A stretch of 64,000 nt of DNA, taken from Neorhodopirellula lusitana (lineage in GTDB: Bacteria > Planctomycetota > Planctomycetia > Pirellulales > Pirellulaceae). The DNA lies in the NCBI RefSeq assembly GCF_900182915.1, contig NZ_FXUG01000006.1, forward strand, positions 310,001 to 374,000, in the 5' to 3' direction. Positions 25,561 to 34,524 of this stretch are shown here, piece after piece. Position numbers and translations under genes: made by a program. Each line of letters starts with the position of its first letter. The first letter of the stretch is position 1. The notes below the pieces were generated by a model, which was not told where the DNA came from, searched no databases, and saw only the letters and a list, made by a program, of their open reading frames with translations.

Positions 25561-26964
25561 ATGTTGGTTGCAAGGATGGTGGGGTTGGGTGTCTTGGTTC
25601 TCGCGAGCTACTCGCTGGGGAATGCTCAGTCGTGTAATGATCCCGCGGCTTGCCAGTGGCAGACAACTGGTTCGGCCTGCCTGCCGTCACCGGACTGCAA
25701 CCTTTATGCAGCTCCGCCAGCCCAGAACTGCTATGGGAGCTCGCCTGCTTCAAGTTGCTTTGGCGGGGCACTCGGTCAAAACGGCTATGGATCGTCGCTG
25801 ATTCAGAACGGTTACGGTGCTCAACTCGGGCGTGCCGGCGGTGGATCCATGCTGTTCCAGAACAACTGCGCCGGGCCAATGGGAGAGGGCCAAACTGGCA
25901 TGTCAGGCTGGGATGGCTATTCGGCTCCGTATCAAACTTCCGGGATGGCTCCGTCTTGCGGCGCGTCCCAGGATGGTTATTCGACGTGGACGAATTCGAC
26001 GGTCGGTGCTTATCCCGGCCAGGTCGCGTGCGGCCCGAGCAACGCAGTGGGGCAAGGATCGGATGCCTACTTCGGCCGTGGGCTACTGGGGCAAAGATTG
26101 GCCGCGAGCGGTCTCTACGGCGGCATCGAATTTCTTTGGATGCGAGCGAGTTTTGATCAAAACGTGGCGCTCATCATCGACCCTCCCGTCGGCAACACCC
26201 TGGTTCCGTTTGACTACTCGATGGACTTGACTCCACGAGCTTGGTTGGGAGTTCAGAATTGCAATGGGTTGGGTTTTCGAACGACCTACTTTCGGTTCGA
26301 TGACTCGGCGGCTACCGAATCGGTGACCGCTGTCGTGGGTGCCACGCCAGTGTATCTGTACGTCTATGGAGCCGGCGGTAACCTTTCTCGCAATGCCAAT
26401 GCGAACGTGGGGCAAACGCTAGTTTCAGACCATTCACTGAATTTGCAGGCCGTCGATTTGGAAGCCACTCAGGTATTCCAGTTCCGTCAGATGCGAGCGT
26501 TGCTCGGATTAGGGATCCGGATTGCCGACATGGACCAACATCTTCGTGGTGAAGTGTACAACGCCGATGGATCGTTGGAGGAAGCAGTGAGCAACCGATT
26601 GAAGTTTACGGGAGCTGGGCCAACGGTGTCGGCACAGGTGACTCGCTGTCTCGGTGCAAGTCCATTCAGCCTCTACGCATCAGGACGAGCATCGCTACTG
26701 ATGGCCGATACTGAGCAACGTATCTATGAAATGAAAGGTGCGTACACGACGGAATTGGAAGACATTGCCGATCAACGGGAAGTTCTTGGGAACTTCGAGA
26801 TGAGCTTAGGACTTCAGTATGGTCAGTCGATCGGCCGTTCGGCAGGTCTCTTTGTACGAGCCGGTTATGAGACGCAGCTTTGGTTGGACGCAGGGGGTCC
26901 GGTGAATTCACATAGCTCGATCGGTTTGGACGGTGTCTCGTTTGCGACCGGCGTCAACTTCTAA
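25561..26964 (+). CDS. BBP7-family outer-membrane beta-barrel protein
   Basis: 467 residues. Signal peptide MLVARMVGLGVLVLASYSL ending near NAQS. Residues 25-170 are a low-complexity region rich in Cys, Gly, Ser, Tyr and Gln with irregular repeats of the type QNGYGSS. From about 185 onward (GLYGGIEFLWMRASFDQN, PRAWLGVQNCNGLGFRTTYFRF) the sequence is that of BBP7, a planctomycete-specific predicted beta-barrel ending in alternating hydrophobic strands. ATG 25561 was chosen because it opens the signal peptide and follows AAGGGG. The N-terminal Cys pairs may be disulfide-bonded at the cell surface. The ligand or transport role is unknown. Confidence 0.82.
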   Translation: MLVARMVGLGVLVLASYSLGNAQSCNDPAACQWQTTGSACLPSPDCNLYAAPPAQNCYGSSPASSCFGGALGQNGYGSSLIQNGYGAQLGRAGGGSMLFQNNCAGPMGEGQTGMSGWDGYSAPYQTSGMAPSCGASQDGYSTWTNSTVGAYPGQVACGPSNAVGQGSDAYFGRGLLGQRLAASGLYGGIEFLWMRASFDQNVALIIDPPVGNTLVPFDYSMDLTPRAWLGVQNCNGLGFRTTYFRFDDSAATESVTAVVGATPVYLYVYGAGGNLSRNANANVGQTLVSDHSLNLQAVDLEATQVFQFRQMRALLGLGIRIADMDQHLRGEVYNADGSLEEAVSNRLKFTGAGPTVSAQVTRCLGASPFSLYASGRASLLMADTEQRIYEMKGAYTTELEDIADQREVLGNFEMSLGLQYGQSIGRSAGLFVRAGYETQLWLDAGGPVNSHSSIGLDGVSFATGVNF

Positions 26965-27025
26965 CGCTTTGATCCGTTAGTGCGGACCGACCACGCTGCT
27001 GATTCCCCGGCGAAAGCCTGGGGAA
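26961..27025. terminator. bidirectional terminator-like hairpins between convergent genes
   Basis: Two hairpins lie between the BBP7 and cupin stop codons. CTAACG/CGTTAG (26961-26980, overlapping the BBP7 stop) is one. The other is a stronger stem, TTCCCC-GGC with GCC-T-GGGGAA (27003-27025), closed by a GAAA tetraloop. No long T-run is present in either direction. Confidence 0.5.
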
Positions 27026-27070
27026 GAGCAAGGTTGGTCGCGAACCCGTCTCCATCAAGATAGACGCGTT

Positions 27071-27406
27071 CTAGCTTTTCTTGTGTAGCAGGAGCGTCAC
27101 TAACACGGACGAGTCTTCAACCGCCTCGACGGCGTGCAGTTCGGCTGCGTCGAGGTACAGCATTTGTCCGGCGGTCAGGTCTTGCGTTTTGCCTCCGGCG
27201 GTAAACTTGACCAGTCCTTCCAAGCAATGAACCGTGATTTCGCCAGGGGCTTTATGCTCGGCGATTTTCTTGCCAGCGGGCATCACCAAGCGAAGCACTT
27301 CCAGTGATTCGGTCTTCAGGAGCGAAGATGTTTTGGTGCTGCCGATTTGCGAACCAAGTGGCGCGACACTGATGACTTCGGCGGGTTGGGCGTGTTGAAT
27401 GGCCAT
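27071..27406 (-). CDS. small single-domain cupin
   Basis: 111 residues forming one cupin beta-barrel. Motif 1 is degenerate (GKKIAEHKAPGEITVHCLEG keeps one His and a Glu) and motif 2 contains LDAAELHAVEA with one His, so metal binding with two or three ligands is possible. Relatives include anti-sigma or DUF861-type cupins and small isomerases; the reaction is not predictable. It is the last gene of a six-gene coupled operon, starting 4 nt after the P450 stop codon, which suggests action on, or sensing of, the same metabolite. Confidence 0.75.
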   Translation of the reverse strand: MAIQHAQPAEVISVAPLGSQIGSTKTSSLLKTESLEVLRLVMPAGKKIAEHKAPGEITVHCLEGLVKFTAGGKTQDLTAGQMLYLDAAELHAVEAVEDSSVLVTLLLHKKS

Positions 27407-27409
27407 GAT

Positions 27410-28585
27410 CTATCTCTGAAATTGAAAACGGATGGGGACGGAGGAATAGCCGCTTGCCGGATACGATTCTGGTACAGCTGAGGTCTTCGGTTGAGAATGA
27501 AAGTCGACGGTTTTCGCGAACAGCTCTTCCATGAACACAAGCATTTCCATGCGTGCTAATGGAGCACCGGGACAAACGTGAATGCCAGCCCCGTAGAGCA
27601 GGTTGGCACTGGAGTCGCGTTCGAGTTTCACCGTGTGGGCAGCCTCGAAGACGGTTTCGTCTCGATTCGCGGCGATCCAGTTGATGTCGACTCGCTCACC
27701 CGCTTCGATGGGGCGATTGTTCAGTGTGACGGGGCAAGTGGTCGTGCGCCGGTTGCTGTGCAGCGGATTGTGAACTCGCAGGATTTCGTCGATCGCCTGT
27801 GGCAACAACGATGAATCGTCCCGGAGTGTGGTTTGGTGTTTCGGGTGCTCTGCCAAGTGATGAATCAGAATCCCGATCGAGGCTGAAATCGTGCCGACTT
27901 CACCCACCGTCCAGTTCCGCAGAATACTGGAGATCTCTTCACCGTTCAGTTTGCGTTCACCGACGTTCTCGTGCATTAGAGATGCAGTCAGATCGTCGTT
28001 TGCTTTCGCATTGTTTTGGACGCGTTCTTGAATCAAGTCCGCAACGATCGTTTCGAGTTCCGTCGCCAGGGTCGCCAATGTTTCGCGATCGACTTGGCGA
28101 ACCGCGTTTTGATGACTGGCTGTCCACTGAATCAACGGTTCGTGCAGGCTGGTGGGCCAACCTAAGAATGCGCACTGAATCCGTACAGCGAAGTGGGTTG
28201 CCAATTCGCTCATTACCTCGATATCACTTTCGTGACTCGCCACTTCGTCGAGCAGTTCTGCCGCGATGGATCGACAGGTGGGCTCAAAGGCAGCCATCCG
28301 CTCCGGACCGAAATACGGTTCGATGATTGCTCGATAGCGGGTGTGCTCGGGCGGGTCCATGCCATTGGGCACCGACAGATGGCGGGACACCGTGCTGCTG
28401 AAGGTTTTAGGGTCGTTTAGGATTTGAATCACGTCGGCGTGACGGAACACCGACCAGCCACGAGATTCGCTGTGAGCGACCGGGCAACGGTTTCGCATCT
28501 TATCGTAAGCCGCCACTTGATCGGCGGTCACTTCACTGGAATCTGGATCCCAGTCGTTTTTTGTGTCGGTCGAATTCATGTTCAT
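27410..28585 (-). CDS. cytochrome P450
   Basis: 391 residues, a soluble bacterial-type P450. The heme loop is YGAGIHVCPGAPLARM with Cys338 as thiolate ligand; the ExxR motif is E267-I-L-R270; the I-helix region is VGEVGTISASIG, which retains a Thr for oxygen activation. DPPEHTRYRAIIEPYF is the usual bacterial C-helix block. No redox partner is encoded nearby. The substrate is unknown. The start overlaps the upstream beta-propeller gene by ATGA, placing it within the exporter operon. A role in modifying the exported molecule is inference. Confidence 0.92.
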   Translation of the reverse strand: MNMNSTDTKNDWDPDSSEVTADQVAAYDKMRNRCPVAHSESRGWSVFRHADVIQILNDPKTFSSTVSRHLSVPNGMDPPEHTRYRAIIEPYFGPERMAAFEPTCRSIAAELLDEVASHESDIEVMSELATHFAVRIQCAFLGWPTSLHEPLIQWTASHQNAVRQVDRETLATLATELETIVADLIQERVQNNAKANDDLTASLMHENVGERKLNGEEISSILRNWTVGEVGTISASIGILIHHLAEHPKHQTTLRDDSSLLPQAIDEILRVHNPLHSNRRTTTCPVTLNNRPIEAGERVDINWIAANRDETVFEAAHTVKLERDSSANLLYGAGIHVCPGAPLARMEMLVFMEELFAKTVDFHSQPKTSAVPESYPASGYSSVPIRFQFQR

Positions 28586-30003
28586 GGGCTCACACAGAAG
28601 AGATTTTGGCCGGTGCGAATGAGCAATTGGTTGCCAGCGACAGCAACGCCGTAGACCATTGGATCACCGTAGGAAAACATTTGATGCAAGCGGCTTTCGG
28701 GCATGCCTGCGAAGATTTTTTCGGGGCCGGTTTTGGGTGCGGCTTGATCCGCGGGAACGGCATTGGCCTGACGTTGCTGTTCGGCGGATTCGCGTGCTTC
28801 GATCATGGCGCCCGCGTCATAAAGTTGGTTGCGAGCGACTTGGTCGTACTCGTCACCCGGACGCAACACGATTGTGTAGCCGTTCTTCAACACGAAGTAC
28901 ACTAGCTGTTCTCCGTCCGATTGGGTCACGCCGATAGCAGATGCCCAGCAGGGGTTGCCGATTCGTTTGACGAAGACTTGTTCGCCAGTTTCTTGGTCGA
29001 TGCAGTACAGCACGCCGACTTTGTTGACGTAGTAGACATAGCCTGCGAAGGCGAGCGGTGTTGAGTAGTACGAATTGGCACGCTCGGCACCCCAGCGAAC
29101 TTCGTATCCCGGTTTGCCCGCGTTGTCGGTCAGCTGAATGCAGCAGTTGGATCCGGCCGTTGCGTCTTCGTCGGTCGCGCCGCCGTACATCGTCGTTGAG
29201 CCGACAAAGACTTGATCGCCGACGACCGTCGCGGACGGAATGTGATTGCCTTGCAAACCATCCAGTTGCCACAGTGCTTCCCCGGTCAAGGCGTCGTATG
29301 CATCAACCGTATCGGCCGAACTGGTGATCACGAGTTCGCGATTGTTTTGTTTTGCGATCACGGGAGAGGACCAAGACGGCACACGCATCCCGCGATTAGT
29401 CTTCCATGCGATGTCTCCGTTGCTTTTGTTGAGTGCGACGAGATACGACGGTCCGTGGTGATCGACCAAAACGAAAACTAGGTCATCCGTTTGGGCGAGC
29501 GAACTGGCGACACCCCGCTCGTTATCGACCTCGCCATATTTCTTAATCACGGGCGTGGTCCACAGCGTTTCGCCTGTGTGCTTCATTGCCGTGACATCAC
29601 CACTGGCGAAGAATGAAAACACGCCGGTTTCGTCAACGCAGCATGTGGGGGCGGCTCGGCTGTTGCGAAAGTAGTTCTCGACCTTGGTGGTCGCCGCGAC
29701 GTGAGTGGTCCAGCGTTTTTTGCCGGTTGGCAAGTCAAATGCATGCACCTGGCAATCTTGTTGAAACGGACCTTCGCTGCTGGTCACGTACACGTGATCG
29801 TTCCAGACGACAGGTGACGATTGTCCGTAGCCAGGGATGCTGGATTGCCACGCGACACCTTCCTGGGCAGACCACCGAGTTGGCAGATCCGCCTTCACCG
29901 TACCGCTGCCGTCAGCACGAAAGCCAGGCCAGTTGCCGTCCGCCAGCGTGAGACTGGCTGTCGTCAAGCAGAAGACGAAAGCGATTGTGCCAGGACGGGT
30001 CAT
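28582..30003 (-). CDS. secreted PQQ-like beta-propeller protein
   Basis: 473 residues with a signal peptide ending near TLADG. The body is a multi-bladed beta-propeller with PQQ/quinoprotein-like blades: WQSSIPGYGQSSPVVWNDHVYV, AFDLPTGKKRW, ALNKSNGDIAWKT, AYDALTGEALWQL and CIDQETGEQVF. Such proteins serve as scaffolds or enzymes in the periplasm; the PQQ-ligating residues of alcohol dehydrogenases are not evident. The C-terminal 60 residues contain an Ala/Gln-rich linker. It overlaps both neighbours by 4 bp, so it is an integral part of the exporter-P450 operon, probably acting on the exported substrate or on complex assembly. Confidence 0.82.
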   Translation of the reverse strand: MTRPGTIAFVFCLTTASLTLADGNWPGFRADGSGTVKADLPTRWSAQEGVAWQSSIPGYGQSSPVVWNDHVYVTSSEGPFQQDCQVHAFDLPTGKKRWTTHVAATTKVENYFRNSRAAPTCCVDETGVFSFFASGDVTAMKHTGETLWTTPVIKKYGEVDNERGVASSLAQTDDLVFVLVDHHGPSYLVALNKSNGDIAWKTNRGMRVPSWSSPVIAKQNNRELVITSSADTVDAYDALTGEALWQLDGLQGNHIPSATVVGDQVFVGSTTMYGGATDEDATAGSNCCIQLTDNAGKPGYEVRWGAERANSYYSTPLAFAGYVYYVNKVGVLYCIDQETGEQVFVKRIGNPCWASAIGVTQSDGEQLVYFVLKNGYTIVLRPGDEYDQVARNQLYDAGAMIEARESAEQQRQANAVPADQAAPKTGPEKIFAGMPESRLHQMFSYGDPMVYGVAVAGNQLLIRTGQNLFCVSP

Positions 30004-30713
30004 GGTGTTTGTTCCAGAGGAGCTTGCTTCTGCATTTTGCCGTCTTCCATTTCATAAGTGGTGTCGAACACATCGAGAGCTCGGTGATCGTGGGTGACGA
30101 CGATCACGCCTGCGCCCTGTTCATGAGCGACTTGCGCGAACAGTTCCATGACCTGTCGACCCCGATGCCCATCGAGCGCTGCGGTTGGTTCGTCGGCCAG
30201 AATCACACTGGGACGATTGGCCAGGGCACGGGCGACGGCCACCCGTTGTTGCTGGCCACCGGAAAGCATCGACGGGAAGCTTCCCCCGCGATCGCCCACA
30301 CCGAGATATTCAAGCAGCTCCATCGCGCGTGTTTTCGATGCTCGTGCGGACATGCCGTTCAATTGCATGGCGATTTGAATGTTCTCGGTCGCGGTCAGGA
30401 ACGGAATCAGGTTTGACTTTTGGAAAATGAAACCCAAGTGCTGGCGACGGAACGACCGCAGGTTCACGTATGCGGTGTCACCGTCTTGGCCCAATTTGCC
30501 GCCAATCGTGATACGTCCCGACGTAGGCGAGTTGATCAGCCCGACCGCGGTTAGGAAGGTGGACTTACCGCTGCCGCTTGGCCCGAGTAACGCCACGACT
30601 TCCCCCTTTGAGACTTGCATCGAGGCATCTCGCATCGCGACGACTTCGGTGTTGCCGCTGCCATAGATCTTTGTGATGGAATCGGCTTCGATTGCGAATG
30701 TTGCGTCGGTCAT
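30000..30713 (-). CDS. ABC transporter ATP-binding protein (DevA/LolD/MacB-type)
   Basis: 237 residues with complete ATPase motifs: Walker [11 protein letters not shown]-loop [17 protein letters not shown], signature [15 protein letters not shown], Walker [13 protein letters not shown] and the H-loop VVTHDHR. The sequence [17 protein letters not shown] and the overall length match the DevA/LolD/MacB-N class that powers FtsX-type permeases. It is coupled to the permease gene by an ATGA overlap on one side and to the beta-propeller gene on the other. Confidence 0.92.
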   Translation of the reverse strand: MTDATFAIEADSITKIYGSGNTEVVAMRDASMQVSKGEVVALLGPSGSGKSTFLTAVGLINSPTSGRITIGGKLGQDGDTAYVNLRSFRRQHLGFIFQKSNLIPFLTATENIQIAMQLNGMSARASKTRAMELLEYLGVGDRGGSFPSMLSGGQQQRVAVARALANRPSVILADEPTAALDGHRGRQVMELFAQVAHEQGAGVIVVTHDHRALDVFDTTYEMEDGKMQKQAPLEQTP

Positions 30714-31921
30714 GCCAATGCCTCATTGGGTGTGACTTTCATCGCCTTCCAGATTCCCAGTAAGCTCGACAGCACCGAGATCACCAGCACGATCGCCGCC
30801 AACTGCATTAAGTCCGCGTCGGCAAGGATGACTCTGCGCGGGAACATCGGGAACAATTGCTGGCCAATCAAGTATGCGATCCCGAATCCGACAAACCCCA
30901 GGATGAGTGCCTGTTGCAGAATCATGCCGAGGATGACGGAGTTCGGAGCACCGATTAGTTTCAGCAACGCGATGGAGTGAATCTTGTCGAGCGTCAGCGT
31001 GTACAAAATTAACGCCATAATGATGGCAGCGATAATGGTCAGCAGTACTCGGAATAGCCCGATTTGCTTACGCACTTTTTCGACACTGCCCTTAAGCAAG
31101 AGTTCTCTTTCACCGTTCGCCGTGAAGACTGACACGTCGCCCCAGCCATCGATGGCGTGGATGGTGCGTTCGATATCGGCGCCGGGCGACAACGTGACCA
31201 TGACAGCACTGATTTGTGGGCGGGCGATCGCGGGTAATAATGCGGTTGGCTTAAAGGCGTTTTCAAGCACCGCCGGTTGTTGGATCCCCAATGCAAATTC
31301 TTTCCCACGCGACTCGCGGGCCGCTCGTTCCAGTCGCACCGCTTCCCCCGGCGTATCGAACTGAATTGCCTGAGCGTCCGCGACCGTGAAGAACGCCAAT
31401 CCATCACCACTTGAACTGATCATGTTCTTGGTGAGCCCGACAACGGAGTAAGTATCTTTGCCGAGATCAATCTTGTCGCCGAGCGAGAATCCCAAGGTTT
31501 TGTCTGCGATCATTTCAAAGTGGGCTTGCCCGAGCGGTCGGCCTGCTGTCAACGGAATCCACTCGCCTTTATCGGTTGGCCAACTGAGACCGAGGACGGC
31601 AATTCGCAGCGGGCTGCCCGCTCTTTCACGCTGGATCGTGTGGTAGACGAATTCGCGAGCATATGCGACGCCGGGAACGGCTGCTGCTCGGTAGACCAGG
31701 TTGGATGGGACGCGTGATAGCTCCGCAAACGGACCTCGCGTGTTGCGTTGGACGATCCATAGGTCCGCTTCCACTCGGTCGATCAGTAGCGTCGCGTCTT
31801 CGACCACACCACGGTAGATGCCGCCCATCCCCATCACGACCATCAACAGCATGCCGATGCCGATCGCGGTCAAGGCAAAACGTCCTACACTGTGCCGAAA
31901 GTCTTTAGTGGCAAGGTTCAT
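30710..31921 (-). CDS. FtsX/DevC-type ABC permease
   Basis: 403 residues, four membrane helices: one at about 10-35, and three in the C-terminal third after KQIGLFRVLLTIIAAIIMALILYTL-type sequence (around 280-395). Between them lies a large extracytoplasmic domain of about 230 residues, the MacB/DevC periplasmic domain. DevC-class permeases in cyanobacteria export glycolipids with a DevB adaptor. The ends overlap the HlyD and ATPase genes by 4 bp each, so all three subunits are made in close stoichiometry. The substrate is unknown, but a lipid or hydrophobic product is likely from the family. Confidence 0.88.
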   Translation of the reverse strand: MNLATKDFRHSVGRFALTAIGIGMLLMVVMGMGGIYRGVVEDATLLIDRVEADLWIVQRNTRGPFAELSRVPSNLVYRAAAVPGVAYAREFVYHTIQRERAGSPLRIAVLGLSWPTDKGEWIPLTAGRPLGQAHFEMIADKTLGFSLGDKIDLGKDTYSVVGLTKNMISSSGDGLAFFTVADAQAIQFDTPGEAVRLERAARESRGKEFALGIQQPAVLENAFKPTALLPAIARPQISAVMVTLSPGADIERTIHAIDGWGDVSVFTANGERELLLKGSVEKVRKQIGLFRVLLTIIAAIIMALILYTLTLDKIHSIALLKLIGAPNSVILGMILQQALILGFVGFGIAYLIGQQLFPMFPRRVILADADLMQLAAIVLVISVLSSLLGIWKAMKVTPNEALA

Positions 31922-33075
31922 TCCGCAGATATCCTTCGACCGTTGGACAGCAATACCCGCGAGCTAACAGGGACCGCCAACGTGTCCGTTTGCTCCAGTC
32001 CGCCCGTCACTTCGACCGCGTCGCGACTGCGAATGCCGATCTGTACCGCACGCCACTGAGCCCGCCCACCCGCGTTGACGAACACGCCTGTTTCGCCATC
32101 ACGTTGCAAGAGCAAGTCGGCCGGCACTAGCAACGCATCTTCACGTCGTTCGACTTGGATGAATGATTCGGCGCGTTGGCCGACGGCCCAGTTCTTGGGA
32201 AGTTCCAACGCATGAACATCCACCACAAATTCGCGTGTCTCGCGATCCGCTTCCCGACCCAAACGCGCGACCTTACCGGGGTAAGAACGCAGCGGTTCGC
32301 TACGAAAGACGATTCGCGCCGTTTGCTCGGGTTCCAACTTGGACATTTCCGTTTCATCGACCCACGCATGAATCCATAGCTCGTCGGTTGAGATCAGGGT
32401 CAGGATGGAACTGCCTGGAACGACCACGTCGCCTTCCTCGTGACTGCGTTTGACGACCAGTCCATCGAAGGGGGCGAGGATCTTCGTGTCCTGAAACCGA
32501 GCCGTTTGATATTGAGCGGTCACTTGGGCGGCAATCAACTCCGTCTGTGCTTCCGCAATTGCTGCCTCGGCACTCGTCGTGCCGGACTGCGCCACGGCTA
32601 GCATTTCAGTCGCTTTATCAGCATCGTCACGGCTAGCGGCATTTTTTTCCAACAGCGATTGCACGCGTGTGTTGTTGCGTCGAGCCTGCTGATATACCGC
32701 CACGGCGCGGTCCTTGTCGGCACTGATTCTGACGATTGCTGCTTGGGCCGAGTTCACGTTGGCATCCGCGATCGCGACTTGCTGTTTCAGTTCGGCGTCA
32801 TCCAACCGCACGAGTACGTCGCCTCGCGTGACGCGACTGCCTTGATCGACCAGCACCTCCACGATGCGGCCAGATATTTTGGGGCTGACGGTGGCATGAA
32901 TGCGAGCTTCCAGGGTGCCGGTACCCATCACTTCGCCGGTAATCGAACCACGCTGAACTGGGTGTAACTCCACGCGGACTGGCGAAAACTTCCACCAGTA
33001 AGCGATGCCGGCAACCAACGCCGCAATGGCGATCCATCGGATCCACTTCCAGGTCGTTGACTTTAGCTTGTTCAT
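31918..33075 (-). CDS. HlyD/DevB-type periplasmic adaptor protein
   Basis: 385 residues. An N-terminal membrane anchor (about 10-28) is followed by the lipoyl half-motifs (VMGTGTLEARIHATVSPKISGRIVEVLVDQGSRVTRGDVLVRLD), a long alpha-helical hairpin (about 75-165, heptad-like Ala/Gln-rich), the second lipoyl half (DTKILAPFDGLVVKR) and a beta-barrel. This is the standard membrane fusion protein order. ATG 33075 was chosen because it begins the anchor and follows AAGGGAT; a 39-residue upstream extension is not family-like. It links the ABC exporter to an outer-membrane channel not encoded here. Confidence 0.88.
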   Translation of the reverse strand: MNKLKSTTWKWIRWIAIAALVAGIAYWWKFSPVRVELHPVQRGSITGEVMGTGTLEARIHATVSPKISGRIVEVLVDQGSRVTRGDVLVRLDDAELKQQVAIADANVNSAQAAIVRISADKDRAVAVYQQARRNNTRVQSLLEKNAASRDDADKATEMLAVAQSGTTSAEAAIAEAQTELIAAQVTAQYQTARFQDTKILAPFDGLVVKRSHEEGDVVVPGSSILTLISTDELWIHAWVDETEMSKLEPEQTARIVFRSEPLRSYPGKVARLGREADRETREFVVDVHALELPKNWAVGQRAESFIQVERREDALLVPADLLLQRDGETGVFVNAGGRAQWRAVQIGIRSRDAVEVTGGLEQTDTLAVPVSSRVLLSNGRRISAE

Positions 33076-33338
33076 CTTATCCCTTAGGGCGATCGAAAAC
33101 GGTGCAGCCTGTGGTTGCTGGACCGTTGCGATGCGGCGTGTTGGTATTGTAAGCGGGTAGGCGATCGAAGTAGGATCGGTTGCACCCGCCAATTCTGTTG
33201 AGCGGCGCGGCCGGTAGGAACTGGCCCTACCCCGAGGCTGTTAACCATGTCGAATACTTGGAAACGATATCGACGATCGGGGTCGCTATCGATTTCGGTG
33301 CCAACCTTTCTGTGTTGGATTTTTTGTGTTGGATGCTG

Positions 33339-34055
33339 TTAAGTGCGCGCCTGCTCCTGCTCAAGAGCTTTGATAAACAGCACGTTGTTTTCTTTGTGAA
33401 CATGTTGATGCATGTCGGACTCAAGCTTTTCCAACGAATCCAGCATCGCGCGGTAGGTGTTACAGGCCCACTCCGGTGGCACGTAACCGTCGGTGACCCT
33501 GCGAAGAATTTCCAGAGCGTTGCCAGCATGGTCGTGTTCGTGCTCCATATCGCGAATCGAGCTGGCAACCTCTTCGGCGTAAATTGTCTTGTTAGGCTGA
33601 ACCGCTTCCATCTGACGAATCAGGGGGAACAAGATCTCCTCTTCCTTGACCATGTGCGGATCCAGTTCCGCTTTGAGGGCCACGAAGGCTTCTCGCATTT
33701 TCAGCAGACGAGCGTCTTTGTCACCATGCACGCGCGACACCTTCTCGGTCATGAAGTCGAGCCGGGGCAGTTCTTCACGAAGGTAAGCGTGGTGCGTTGA
33801 TTCAATGTGATCGGCCAAGTCGGTAAGCGACATCGCGTCGGCGTCGGCTAACCCGCTGTGGTCCGCTGCGGCATCGCTGGCCTCGATCTGCTGTAGCACG
33901 TCGTTCGTGTCGATGCCTTTCTTTTCGCAGGCTTGGGCGAGCGGGATCTTACCGCCACAGCAATAGTCGATCTTGAGGTTTTCAAACACACGTGAGCGAC
34001 TCGGACGCTCGCGTACAAAGCTGCCGACGGTGGCGGTGGGATCAAGCGTGAGCAT
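33339..34055 (-). CDS. ric: iron-sulfur cluster repair protein RIC (ScdA/YtfE)
   Basis: 238 residues. The N-terminal DUF542/ScdA-N domain contains TATVGSFVRERPSRSRVFENLKIDYCCGG with the paired Cys32-Cys33. The C-terminal hemerythrin-like helical bundle provides di-iron ligands (HIESTHHAYLREELPRL, ELDPHMVKEEEILFPLI, MEHEHDHAG, MHQHVHKENNVLF). RIC proteins repair iron-sulfur clusters damaged by nitric oxide and peroxide. It lies 148 bp downstream of the nap operon on the same strand, which fits NO by-products of nitrate respiration. No obvious promoter was located in the gap. Confidence 0.93.
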   Translation of the reverse strand: MLTLDPTATVGSFVRERPSRSRVFENLKIDYCCGGKIPLAQACEKKGIDTNDVLQQIEASDAAADHSGLADADAMSLTDLADHIESTHHAYLREELPRLDFMTEKVSRVHGDKDARLLKMREAFVALKAELDPHMVKEEEILFPLIRQMEAVQPNKTIYAEEVASSIRDMEHEHDHAGNALEILRRVTDGYVPPEWACNTYRAMLDSLEKLESDMHQHVHKENNVLFIKALEQEQART

Positions 34056-34203
34056 GACTGAAATTCCGTGCGAGAGACGACGAAGAGAGATGCGGACCGG
34101 AAGGTCAACGACCTACGCCAAGGTAGACCGGCATAATGTGCACGTCAAGGTGTATGTTTAGGCTTGGGGCGAATTCTTTGCTCTCTCGCTTCGATTCGTT
34201 GGC

Positions 34204-34524
34204 CTACAGATTCGGCAGGCGGTTGCGGATGATCTTGGTGGTGGGATCGCCCGGCATGATGGTGTCGCACCACATTTCGCCTTCGAAGACGTAGCGAACC
34301 TGTATGGCGTGTGCCTCGCCAGCGGCGAATGCGGCGACGGCCTCGTTGAGCGTGACAGTCGCGTCGGTCTTAGTCGACTTTAGCTGCACGTGCTGCACAT
34401 CGGACCCGGCTGATAGGTCATCAAACAACTGCATGACCTGATCTTTGGCCCATTCAGCTTGCAGGATCTCGGGGAGCGGTTCCTGGTTTTCGAGGTCTGC
34501 GAGGCTTAACTTATGGGACGTCAT
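34204..34524 (-). CDS. small conserved-looking protein of the nap operon, unknown function
   Basis: 106 residues, soluble, acidic, with no signal peptide or metal motif beyond a single Cys. It starts by an ATGA overlap with the ferredoxin gene, so it is translationally coupled to the nap cluster. The sequence does not resemble NapE, NapF, NapL or NapK. The motif VRYVFEGEMWCDTIMPGDPTTKIIRNR in the C-terminal half looks like a small beta-sheet fold. A role in cofactor handling or assembly of the reductase can be proposed from position only. Confidence 0.65.
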   Translation of the reverse strand: MTSHKLSLADLENQEPLPEILQAEWAKDQVMQLFDDLSAGSDVQHVQLKSTKTDATVTLNEAVAAFAAGEAHAIQVRYVFEGEMWCDTIMPGDPTTKIIRNRLPNL

